DNA from: Pedobacter yonginensis
Lineage (GTDB): Bacteria > Bacteroidota > Bacteroidia > Sphingobacteriales > Sphingobacteriaceae
Length of the DNA: 64,000 bases
Direction: 5' to 3'
Assembly: GCF_003173595.1 (NCBI RefSeq)
Contig: NZ_QGNZ01000002.1
Span: 372,001 to 436,000, forward strand
Position numbers and translations under genes: made by a program. Positions 56,835 through 64,000 of the stretch are shown piece by piece. Under the pieces are notes generated by a model. It searched no databases and was not told the origin of the DNA. It saw only the letters and a program-made list of their open reading frames with translations. Each line of letters begins with the position of its first letter. Positions within the stretch are counted from its first letter, which is position 1.

Positions 56835-58973
56835 ATGAATAAATACTTTCTTACGGTAACGGCCTGTGCTTTGGCTGTTTCTGCATATGCTCAGCAAGGC
56901 ATTCCGTTAACTGCAAAAGATTACGAAAGAGCCGAGAGTTTTATGGGCTATAGTACTGCGAAATTTATTGATCATGCCAATGTACAACCAAACTGGCTCG
57001 ATGGTGATAAATTTTGGTACACCACCAAAACAGAAAATGGAGAGCAAACCTATTTGGTTGATCCGGCAAAGAAAACAAAAACCTTAACTTCAGATTATAA
57101 GGCCACGCCACCAACTGGCGGACGACGCTTTGGAGGAAGAAACGAGGTTGTATCGCCCGATGGCAAAAAAGCAATCTTGATAAAGGACTACAACCTATAT
57201 GTGAAAGATGTGGCGACCGGAAAATTAACACAGTTAACAACTGATGGCATAAAAGATTACGGTTATGCAACAGACAATGCTGGCTGGAAACACAGCGATG
57301 CGCCAATTTTACGCTGGTCGCCAGATTCAAAGAAGATTGCTACTTTTCAACAAGATCAAAGGAACAGTAAAGACATGTACTTGGTAACAACCAATGTTGG
57401 AGCACCGAGATTAGAAGCTTGGAAATACCCACTACCTGGCGATAAACAAATTGCCACGATTAGAAGGGTAGTAATCGATGTCGAAAATCCTAAAATCATA
57501 TCGCTAAATATCCCTGCCGATCCGCATAGAGCCACTTTGAGTGATGACATTTCCAGTAGTGGCACTTTCGATGATATTGATTGGAAAGCAGATGGTTCTG
57601 AAGTTGCATTTGTTTCTACTTCAAGAGATCATAAAGAGGAAAAATTCAGAATTGCCAATGCCGCTACCGGAGCTGTTCGCGAGGTTTTCGAAGAAAAGGT
57701 AAAAACCCAATACGAATCTGGCCAGGGGGCAATTAACTGGAGATATTTAGCCAATACAAAAGAAATCATCTGGTATTCTGAACGTGATAACTGGGGCCAT
57801 TTGTATTTATATGATGCCACAACAGGAAAAGTGAAAAACCAAATTACCAAAGGCAATTGGGTTGTAACTCGACTACTAAAGGTGGATGAGAAATCCCGTA
57901 CGCTTTATTTTATTGCAAACGGTCAGGACAAAAAAAACCCTTACTTCGGACATTTTTATAAAATTGGCTTTGATGGAAAAAAACTAACAGATTTAACTCC
58001 TGAAGAAGGAAATCACATCGTTTCCATATCTCCCTCGGGTCAGCATTTTATGGATACTTATTCTCAGCCTGATGTTCCGCCAGTAACTTTAATGAGAAGT
58101 TTAGATGGAAAACTGATTACAACATTAGAAAAAACAGATGTAACCAGATTAACGGCAACGGGTTGGAAAGCGCCAATTCCAGTTACGGTAAAGGCACATG
58201 ATGGCAAAACGGATATCTACGGGTTGGTTTTTACGCCGACCAAAATGGATGCAACTAAAAAATATCCTGTTATCGATTATATTTATCCAGGCCCTCAAGG
58301 TGGCAGTGTAGGCAGTTGGAGCTTTATCGCTTCTCGTGGCGACAACCAAGCTTTAGCAGAACTTGGATTTATAGTTGTAGTTATTGAGGGTACCAGCAAC
58401 CCAGATCGCTCAAAGAGTTTCCATGATATGAGTTACGGTAATATGGCAGAAAACACTTTGCCAGATCAAATCACTGCAATAAAACAATTATCAGAAAAAT
58501 ACCCAATAGATACCACAAAAGTTGGCATTTGGGGTCACTCGGGTGGTGGTTTTGCCACCGCTACCGCAATGTTTCGCTATCCAGACTTTTTCAAGGTTGG
58601 TATTTCAGAATCTGGAAACCATGAAAACAGAAACTATGAGGACGATTGGGGCGAAAGATATAATGGTTTAGTAGAAAATTCAGATTATGAAGCGCAGGCA
58701 AATCAAAATTACGCCAAAAACTTAAAAGGCAAACTGATGTTGGTGCATGGCCTAATGGATGATAACGTACCGCCGTACAACACTTTACTAGTTGTAGAGG
58801 CGCTAGAAAAAGCCAATAAATCTTTTGATTTAGTGATTTTTCCAAATAGTGCACATGGCTACGGCGCATACTCTCCTTATATGATGCGCAGGCGTTGGGA
58901 TTACTTTGTACAAAACCTTTTAGGCCTAGAACCTCCGAAAGATTATAAAATGCAAGGCACTGTAATTAGATAA
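56835..58973 (+). CDS. Secreted S9 prolyl oligopeptidase (dipeptidyl peptidase IV type)
   Basis: A 712-residue exported serine peptidase. The signal ends at AYAQQ. A DPP-IV-type beta-propeller (about 80-450) precedes an alpha/beta-hydrolase domain with Ser569 in GHSGGG, Asp in MDDNVPPYN and His in NSAHGYG. It should release X-Pro dipeptides in the periplasm; this class is abundant in Bacteroidota. A bidirectional terminator follows. Confidence 0.9.
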   Translation: MNKYFLTVTACALAVSAYAQQGIPLTAKDYERAESFMGYSTAKFIDHANVQPNWLDGDKFWYTTKTENGEQTYLVDPAKKTKTLTSDYKATPPTGGRRFGGRNEVVSPDGKKAILIKDYNLYVKDVATGKLTQLTTDGIKDYGYATDNAGWKHSDAPILRWSPDSKKIATFQQDQRNSKDMYLVTTNVGAPRLEAWKYPLPGDKQIATIRRVVIDVENPKIISLNIPADPHRATLSDDISSSGTFDDIDWKADGSEVAFVSTSRDHKEEKFRIANAATGAVREVFEEKVKTQYESGQGAINWRYLANTKEIIWYSERDNWGHLYLYDATTGKVKNQITKGNWVVTRLLKVDEKSRTLYFIANGQDKKNPYFGHFYKIGFDGKKLTDLTPEEGNHIVSISPSGQHFMDTYSQPDVPPVTLMRSLDGKLITTLEKTDVTRLTATGWKAPIPVTVKAHDGKTDIYGLVFTPTKMDATKKYPVIDYIYPGPQGGSVGSWSFIASRGDNQALAELGFIVVVIEGTSNPDRSKSFHDMSYGNMAENTLPDQITAIKQLSEKYPIDTTKVGIWGHSGGGFATATAMFRYPDFFKVGISESGNHENRNYEDDWGERYNGLVENSDYEAQANQNYAKNLKGKLMLVHGLMDDNVPPYNTLLVVEALEKANKSFDLVIFPNSAHGYGAYSPYMMRRRWDYFVQNLLGLEPPKDYKMQGTVIR

Positions 58974-58981
58974 AAAATAGA

Positions 58982-59009
58982 AAAGGTCTCGACTAAAATC
59001 GAGACCTTT
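58982..59009. terminator. Hairpin after the S9 peptidase
   Basis: AAAGGTCTCGA / TCGAGACCTTT, an 11-bp perfect stem with a 6-nt loop. The T run on the plus strand is short. Confidence 0.8.
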
Positions 59010-59078
59010 ATCATTTATAAGCAAACAAAGTTTCGCTCAAACAGTTTTGATGGGTAGGCAAACAACAATTAGCACAGC

Positions 59079-59762
59079 ATGGGAAAAACAAGGTCAGAAA
59101 ATCATGTAATTATCACCGGCACAACGGGTATGGTTGGAGAAGGGATTTTGATAAAATGCCTCGAGAGTTCGGAAATAGATTCAATTTTAGTAATTAACCG
59201 TAAACCGTGTGGTTATGTGCACCCCAAACTCAAAGAAATTATCCATCAAGATTTTTTAAACCTCTCCCCTATAGAAAATCAATTGAAGGGTTATAATGCT
59301 TGTTTTTTCGGTTTAGGCATTTCATCTGTTGGCGTTAATGAAGATACCTATTACAAAATGACTTATATACTCACCATGCATGTGGCCCAAACATTAGCCA
59401 AATTAAACAGCGGAATGACTTTCTGTTATGTGTCTGGAAGTGGGACAGACAGCACTCAAAAAGGGCGTTTGAAATGGGCAAGGGTAAAGGGAAAAACAGA
59501 AAACGACCTCATGAAGCTCCCATTTGAACAAGTTTTTAATTTTAGGCCCGGGTTTATTAAACCAATAGAAAGGCAAAAATATGCTCATAAATTCTATAAA
59601 TACATCAATTGGATGTTTCCCATTGGACGAAGAATATTTCCTAATGGCTTTTGTAGTATGGATGAATTAGGCAATGCAATGATTAATACATTAAGCCACA
59701 ACAACGAACGGAAAGTGTTGGAGGGGAAGGATATTATCGCCTTAGCAAGCGAGCCATCCTAA
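59079..59762 (+). CDS. NAD(P)-binding Rossmann-fold protein
   Basis: A 227-residue protein with the dinucleotide motif TGTTGMVGEG near the N-terminus and the SDR-like segment YVSGSGTD. It resembles NmrA/epimerase-like proteins such as the TIP30/HTATIP2 type, but lacks a clear YxxxK catalytic pair. Redox or regulatory role; substrate unknown. Confidence 0.78.
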   Translation: MGKTRSENHVIITGTTGMVGEGILIKCLESSEIDSILVINRKPCGYVHPKLKEIIHQDFLNLSPIENQLKGYNACFFGLGISSVGVNEDTYYKMTYILTMHVAQTLAKLNSGMTFCYVSGSGTDSTQKGRLKWARVKGKTENDLMKLPFEQVFNFRPGFIKPIERQKYAHKFYKYINWMFPIGRRIFPNGFCSMDELGNAMINTLSHNNERKVLEGKDIIALASEPS

Positions 59763-59791
59763 AAATAACAAACCTTATTCTTATAAAAATA

Positions 59792-59824
59792 TTTAGCCTG
59801 TTGATTAATCGTCAGCAGGCTAAA
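59792..59824. terminator. Bidirectional terminator beside the 59-residue ORF
   Basis: TTTAGCCTG and CAGGCTAAA form a 9-bp stem. It lies between two convergent genes; on the minus strand TATTTTTAT follows. Confidence 0.75.
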
Positions 59825-59835
59825 TAAAATATAAA

Positions 59836-60015
59836 TTACTTCTTGTTATCTTGTTTTCTTTGGTTGTCTTTGTTTGAAGTCTGGTCAGACCGTTGTCCAC
59901 CACCATTCGTAATACCCTGAATTTTCTTGTCCACTTTTACATCATGGTTTGCTCTATCTGCAATTGAACTTCCTTGCCCGGTTGGGTTGTTTTTTGGTGT
60001 GCTTACGTTTTTCAT
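59836..60015 (-). CDS. Small hydrophilic protein, 59 residues
   Basis: An intact minus-strand frame from ATG 60015 to TAA 59836 encodes a very polar protein (MKNVSTPKNNPTGQGSS at the start, KDNQRKQDNKK at the end) with no hydrophobic core, so probably disordered. A terminator follows at once and an AT-rich Bacteroidota-style ribosome-binding region (TTATAATGTT) precedes it, which supports a real gene. Family not recognised. Confidence 0.55.
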   Translation of the reverse strand: MKNVSTPKNNPTGQGSSIADRANHDVKVDKKIQGITNGGGQRSDQTSNKDNQRKQDNKK

Positions 60016-60150
60016 AACATTATAAATTTAATTAATACTGTTTAACACGGAGCGTTATAATATTAACCGAAAGCGGCAGATTATGTTTTAATTTTCTGAT
60101 GTAGGGTAGTTTAACTACTCGGTACGATTTTACTTAGCTGTATTACTAAA

Positions 60151-60408
60151 AATAATTTGGAAATGAACGCTCGGCATTTCATTTGAGGCACCTGCCCCGC
60201 TTTTCCTGCTGCCAATTAGAAAAAAATTGGCATTCGGGCAATCGGGTTTATGATTTACGGTTGTTGCAAAACAGGAGCATTGTGCCCAAACCCGATGGAA
60301 GCGGTAGCCCGAGCTTTTTCTGCGAGGCTTTAGCAGACAGCGGAACTGCAAATTCAAAAGGATTACTGCACGCTCGTTTCCAAAAGAGTTTTTTATTTTG
60401 GTTATTGG
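60151..60408. repeat. 289-bp-period duplication, copy 1
   Basis: This block recurs at 60440-60697 with an exact offset of 289 nt and no indels, differing at about 15 scattered positions. It is more GC-rich than the flanks. It contains the inverted pair ATCGGGTTT / AAACCCGAT around a 38-nt loop. Open frames on both strands cross it but have no protein-like features. Confidence 0.85.
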
Positions 60409-60439
60409 TGGGTGCGGCACTAAGCAAACGACGGTTTAA

Positions 60440-60697
60440 AATGATTTGGAAATGAACGCTCGGCATTTCATTTGAAACACCCGCCCCGCTTTTCCTGCTG
60501 CCAATTAGAAAAAAATTGGCATTCGTACAATCGAGTTTATGATTTACGGTTGTTGCAAAACAGGAACATTGTACCCAAACCCGATGGAAGCGGTAGCCCG
60601 AGCTTTTTCTGCGAGGCTTTAGCGGACAGCGGGACTGCAAATTCAAAAGAATTACTGCACGCTCGTTTCCAAAAGAGTTTTTAATTTTGGTTTTTGG
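60440..60697. repeat. 289-bp-period duplication, copy 2
   Basis: Second copy. Here ATCGAGTTT replaces ATCGGGTTT so the long stem gains a mismatch, while GTACAAT / ATTGTAC becomes a perfect 7-bp pair that copy 1 lacks. A 31-nt spacer (60409-60439) separates the copies. Such blocks recur in Sphingobacteriaceae to my recollection, but I cannot verify this here. Confidence 0.85.
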
Positions 60698-60841
60698 GCT
60701 ATTAAGCAATAAATAGATTTTGCGCCATGCCTTACCAACCTATGAGATTAAATATTGTATCAAATCAATTACTTGGATTGGTTTTTGTTTAAATCGTTTT
60801 TTGATTCTTTAATTTAGCATATCGAACACAACAAAACACAC

Positions 60842-62542
60842 GTGAAAAAAAACTTATTCCTCCTTATTGGATTCTGCATTGCAACATTTTCTGCAAATGC
60901 GCAAAAAAAAACCTATTTAGAACTGTTGGCCAATCAACCAAAATGGGTTGATTCTGTATTTAATAAACTAAACCGTAGAGATCGGATTGCACAGATGTTT
61001 TTTGTGCGGGCACACACCAATTTGGGTAAAAAATATTCTGATTCGGTTGGAATGGTGATTAAAAAGGAACAGCTTGGTGGGGTAATATTTTTTCAAGGCG
61101 GACCGGTGAGGCAAGCTGTTGTAACCAATGCTTACCAAAAAGTGAGCAAAGTGCCATTAATTGTGGCCAACGATGGCGAGTGGGGTTTGGGTATGCGTTT
61201 AGATAGCACCATTTCTTACCCCTACCAAATGACCTTGGGCGCCATTCAAAACAAAGATTTAATTTATAGAATGGGGCAAGAGGTTGCCAAAGATTTTAAG
61301 CGCATGGGTATGCATTTAAACTTAGCGCCCGATGCTGACGTTAATAACAACGCAAAAAATCCGGTAATTAACTACCGTTCTTTCGGTGAAAACAAATACA
61401 ACGTAGCCAATAAAGTTGGGGCTTACATGAAGGGCATGCAAGATGGGGGTTTACTTACTTCGTTAAAACATTTTCCGGGCCATGGCGATACGGATGTAGA
61501 TTCGCATTACGATTTGCCTCAACTGAATTTTAGTTTTACAAGACTTGATACCCTAGAAATGTATCCTTTTAAAGAGTTAATTAAACAAGGTGCTTCTGGT
61601 GTGATGGTTGCCCACATGAATATACCGCAATTGGATAATACACCAAACTTGCCTTCTACACTTTCTAAACCTATAATTACTGGCATTTTAAAAGAGAAGA
61701 TTGGCTTTAAAGGCTTAATTATTACCGATGCCATGGATATGAAGGGTGTGGTAAAATATTTTAAGGATGGAAATGCCGATTTGATGGCCATTATGGCTGG
61801 CAATGATATTTTAGAGCTTTCAGAAAATAGCGACAGGGCAATTAAACTGGTGCGGAAAGCGGTCCGTCATAACGAAATAGACATGAAAGTTATCGATGAA
61901 AGCGTTAAGAAAATTCTGACTGCAAAGTATTGGGCGGGTTTAAACAGAAAAGATACGATAGTTACCCAGAATATTGTGGCCGATGTAAACCGCAAAGCGA
62001 GCTATGCCTTGGTACAGGAACTGGCAAATGCTTCTGTTACGCTTTTAAAAGGTAAACCTTACATTAAAAACCTGATCCCGATTAGAAGAACTGCAATTAT
62101 TAGTATTGGTGTGCCTAGTGTTACCACTTTTCAGAAAGAAATTTCGAAGGGTTATTATAACTCGGTATATTATGTTTTGGATAAGGATGCCAGTGCTGCA
62201 CAAATATCTAACGTAGCGAGAGAAATTGGCGCTTTTGATCAGGTAATTGTTGGCATCCATGATAGCAGAGCTAGACCAGCCAATAACATTCCATTAAACG
62301 CTGGTATTAAAAATTTTATAAAGGAACTAAGTTCTAAAAACGCTGTTTTTGCCTTGTTCGCCAATCCATACAATTTAGCGGGCTTACCTGGCCTAGAAAA
62401 TAGCAAAGGATTGGTTATAGCTTATCAAAAAGAAGATTACATGCAAATTTCTGCAGCGGCTGTAATTAACAACCGCCTAGTGCCCTCAGGCAAATTACCA
62501 GTAAGCATTTTGCCAAATTATAAGTTTGGTGATGGCTTGTAA
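60842..62542 (+). CDS. GH3 beta-N-acetylhexosaminidase-like enzyme (NagZ type)
   Basis: A 566-residue exported glycoside hydrolase of family 3, starting with GTG. The nucleophile is D296 in ITDAMDM, and the NagZ-specific loop KHFPGHGDTDVDSH starts near residue 209. The second domain (about 390-566) is present. Many Bacteroidota relatives carry a C-terminal beta-lactamase-like domain of about 400 residues; here the gene stops before it. Role in peptidoglycan amino-sugar recycling is likely. Confidence 0.88.
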   Translation: MKKNLFLLIGFCIATFSANAQKKTYLELLANQPKWVDSVFNKLNRRDRIAQMFFVRAHTNLGKKYSDSVGMVIKKEQLGGVIFFQGGPVRQAVVTNAYQKVSKVPLIVANDGEWGLGMRLDSTISYPYQMTLGAIQNKDLIYRMGQEVAKDFKRMGMHLNLAPDADVNNNAKNPVINYRSFGENKYNVANKVGAYMKGMQDGGLLTSLKHFPGHGDTDVDSHYDLPQLNFSFTRLDTLEMYPFKELIKQGASGVMVAHMNIPQLDNTPNLPSTLSKPIITGILKEKIGFKGLIITDAMDMKGVVKYFKDGNADLMAIMAGNDILELSENSDRAIKLVRKAVRHNEIDMKVIDESVKKILTAKYWAGLNRKDTIVTQNIVADVNRKASYALVQELANASVTLLKGKPYIKNLIPIRRTAIISIGVPSVTTFQKEISKGYYNSVYYVLDKDASAAQISNVAREIGAFDQVIVGIHDSRARPANNIPLNAGIKNFIKELSSKNAVFALFANPYNLAGLPGLENSKGLVIAYQKEDYMQISAAAVINNRLVPSGKLPVSILPNYKFGDGL

Positions 62543-62626
62543 AATATTGCAATCATATAAAGGTTTTAGATAAAAACTTAAAACAAATTGGCTTTATAAA
62601 TCATTATCTATTATAAATTAAATGTT

Positions 62627-62836
62627 ATGATAGACCCAAAAGACGAAGACTACTCAAGCGATCCGAATGATGCTTTACGCAGAGAGGACGAAGTAAACGA
62701 TATAAAAGAATTAAGTGGAGACGATACCAGCATTGAGCATGACAAAGACATGTTGGAGCAAGCCGATGAAGCATCAAGAGCATCATACGAACTTAATGTA
62801 GATGATTTGGATCCTGAAGACGATTCAGAGGACTGA
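62627..62836 (+). CDS. Small acidic protein
   Basis: A 69-residue protein rich in Asp and Glu (MIDPKDEDYSSDPNDALRR to DPEDDSED) with no hydrophobic core. I do not recognise a family. Intact frame, followed by a strong terminator. Confidence 0.6.
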   Translation: MIDPKDEDYSSDPNDALRREDEVNDIKELSGDDTSIEHDKDMLEQADEASRASYELNVDDLDPEDDSED

Positions 62837-62838
62837 AA

Positions 62839-62882
62839 AAAGCGCCGGAACTTAAAGAAAAATCTTAAAGTTTCGGCGCTTT
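62839..62882. terminator. Bidirectional terminator
   Basis: AAAGCGCCG and CGGCGCTTT pair, with an inner AACTT/AAGTT extension. It lies between the small acidic protein and the convergent thioredoxin-like gene. Confidence 0.85.
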
Positions 62883-62906
62883 AACTTTATAGAAGTTTAT
62901 ACTTCT

Positions 62907-63443
62907 TTATTTCGCTTTTGCTTTATAAGTTTCAGGATTAACGGCTGTAACTGTCCAGCCTTTTAAGAATGATGTTATTTTTTTAACATCATGCCCAACT
63001 TTCTTTTTACCGTTTGCTGCAACTTCTTCTGTTTCTAAGTAAGAAGAATTTTCGATGTGTAGCACCTTTCCTTTTCCATCTAACACCAAAAATACCGGAA
63101 AACCAAATCGTTGAGGGTTACCCAAATCAGCCAAAACCGCTTCGTTTTTATTCTCTGGACTGTAATTAACCAATACCGTTTCGAAGTTATCGTTAATGTA
63201 TTTTTTCAAAGTTGCGGTACTATCCACCAAATTATGAAAGGCAATGCACCATGAACACCAATTGCCACCCACTTGCACGAGCACGTGCTTGTTTTCTTGA
63301 GCCGCTTTACTTACAGCAGCGTTAATATCGGCCTTTGCGTTGGCCTGAGGATTGTAAATGTGAACGACTTCTTTTTTTGCCTGACTAAAAGCAACACCCG
63401 AAATGAGTAGGGCTATTATAAATACTGATATTTTTTTCATCAT
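62907..63443 (-). CDS. Periplasmic thioredoxin-like protein
   Basis: A 178-residue exported thioredoxin-fold protein with signal ending GVAFSQ and active site C63-S-W-C66. The pattern fits thioredoxin-like family 7 (SoxW/DsbD-gamma type). An initial MM allows two starts. It should reduce or oxidise exported proteins; partner unknown. Confidence 0.85.
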   Translation of the reverse strand: MMKKISVFIIALLISGVAFSQAKKEVVHIYNPQANAKADINAAVSKAAQENKHVLVQVGGNWCSWCIAFHNLVDSTATLKKYINDNFETVLVNYSPENKNEAVLADLGNPQRFGFPVFLVLDGKGKVLHIENSSYLETEEVAANGKKKVGHDVKKITSFLKGWTVTAVNPETYKAKAK

Positions 63444-63547
63444 TTTTAAGAATAATGAGGTAAAATTAATAAAGTCTACTAATTTTATAGATTATTAGCG
63501 AATTCTTTACAGAGCAAATACATTCACAAAAAGCCATCCCGCAGAAA

Positions 63548-64000
63548 ATGCTATATCTTGATATACATACTCATCAACCTTTACCTAAAAACGATGTACA
63601 AAGCATTTTGAGTTTATCCCTAACTGAAGATGATTTATATCCATTAGTTCAAACCAGAGCTGTTTCTGTAGGTTTGCATCCATGGTTTGCTAAATTGGAA
63701 AAGCTGGAAACGCAAATAGAAAATTTATACCAAAAAGCAAAACAGACCAACGTTAAAATGATTGGCGAATGTGGTTTAGATCGCTTAAGGGGCGAAAGTT
63801 TAGAAAATCAAATCATCATTTTAGAAAGGCAAATTGCTGTGGCAGAGGAATTAAACAAACCAATTATTTTACACTGCGTTAAATGTTTTGCTGAGCTCAT
63901 AGAAATTAAAGAGCGATTGAAGGTTAAAATACCGATGATTATACATGGATTTACCAAAAATGAAGAACTGGGCAAACAGCTTAAGGCCAAAGGCTTTCTT
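63548..64000 (+). CDS. TatD-family metal-dependent hydrolase, cut by the window edge
   Basis: The frame opens at ATG 63548 and stays open to the last base (151 codons), so the 3' end lies outside. The metal ligands are visible: HTH at residues 7-9, GECGLD (Glu), LHC (His) and IIHGF (His). The protein is a TIM-barrel DNase-like hydrolase of the TatD type. About 100 residues are missing at the end. Confidence 0.85.
   Translation, partial: MLYLDIHTHQPLPKNDVQSILSLSLTEDDLYPLVQTRAVSVGLHPWFAKLEKLETQIENLYQKAKQTNVKMIGECGLDRLRGESLENQIIILERQIAVAEELNKPIILHCVKCFAELIEIKERLKVKIPMIIHGFTKNEELGKQLKAKGFL

Noticed and set aside
60130..60709. Open frames of 70-153 codons on both strands in the 289-bp duplication
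   Set aside because: They have no domain or signal, overlap on both strands, and are better explained as part of a non-coding repeat.

Overview
The window comes from an AT-rich Bacteroidota chromosome, most likely Sphingobacteriaceae and probably Pedobacter. The evidence is the plsX-fabH-accB-accC and rnc-fabF-acpP gene orders, an IPExxxVDY-family protein, LVIVD, DUF4397 and DUF6600 lipo- or secreted proteins, M28 and S9 exopeptidases, a TonB receptor with a carboxypeptidase-regulatory domain, almost no Shine-Dalgarno sequences, and many TAnnTTTG (-7) promoter boxes. Genus is inference. I see no prophage, transposase, CRISPR array or rRNA. The only structural RNA gene is tRNA-Ser(GGA). No protein gene looks broken; the last one (TatD-like) is cut by the window edge.

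Layout. 0.1-5.1 kb: fatty-acid start-up block (DUF177, rpmF, plsX, fabH, accB, accC). 5.2-15.5 kb: LVIVD lipoprotein, tatC, rpiB, M28 peptidase, LutB-like iron-sulfur protein, fused 2-oxoacid dehydrogenase E1, adenine deaminase, SprT-like protease. 15.8-21.6 kb: Pif1-like helicase, prfC, GH32 fructanase. 21.6-33.7 kb, minus strand: one long arginine-biosynthesis cluster read GNAT N-acylglutamate synthase candidate, argG, argC, four-helix-bundle gene, argD, argF', argB, proC, argE', argH, aminotransferase. 34.3-39.7 kb: DUF4397 lipoprotein and a TonB receptor/DUF4198/PepSY metal or siderophore uptake set. 39.8-54.4 kb: peptidase, methyltransferases, beta-CASP nuclease, YtxH, HAD, glutamine-rich DUF6600 protein, RsmI-like methylase, nadD-gmk-yicC, rnc-fabF-acpP. 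54.5-64 kb: pyk, tRNA-Ser, S9 peptidase, Rossmann protein, a 59-residue ORF, a 289-bp tandem duplication, GH3, small acidic protein, thioredoxin-like protein, TatD.

How the genes work together. The arg cluster holds a complete N-acyl route from glutamate to arginine. The transcarbamylase has Val at position 90, the residue that separates acetyl- from succinyl-ornithine enzymes, so the pathway probably runs on N-succinyl intermediates as in Bacteroides. Fatty-acid initiation and elongation genes are split between the two ends of the window.

The least expected signal is a family of CTTTNNN heptad (14-bp) intergenic arrays. They sit at the stop codons of helicase, argF', argC and argG and occur in inverted orientation around a four-helix-bundle (23S-IVP/Avd-like) gene inserted between argC and argD. 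A second inverted pair between helicase and SprT looks like the same arrangement without a cargo gene. Other candidates are a three-way-junction RNA between rpmF and plsX, an upstream ORF plus terminator-like hairpin before prfC, -7 boxes placed 3-8 nt before start codons (possible leaderless mRNAs), and the 289-bp repeat.
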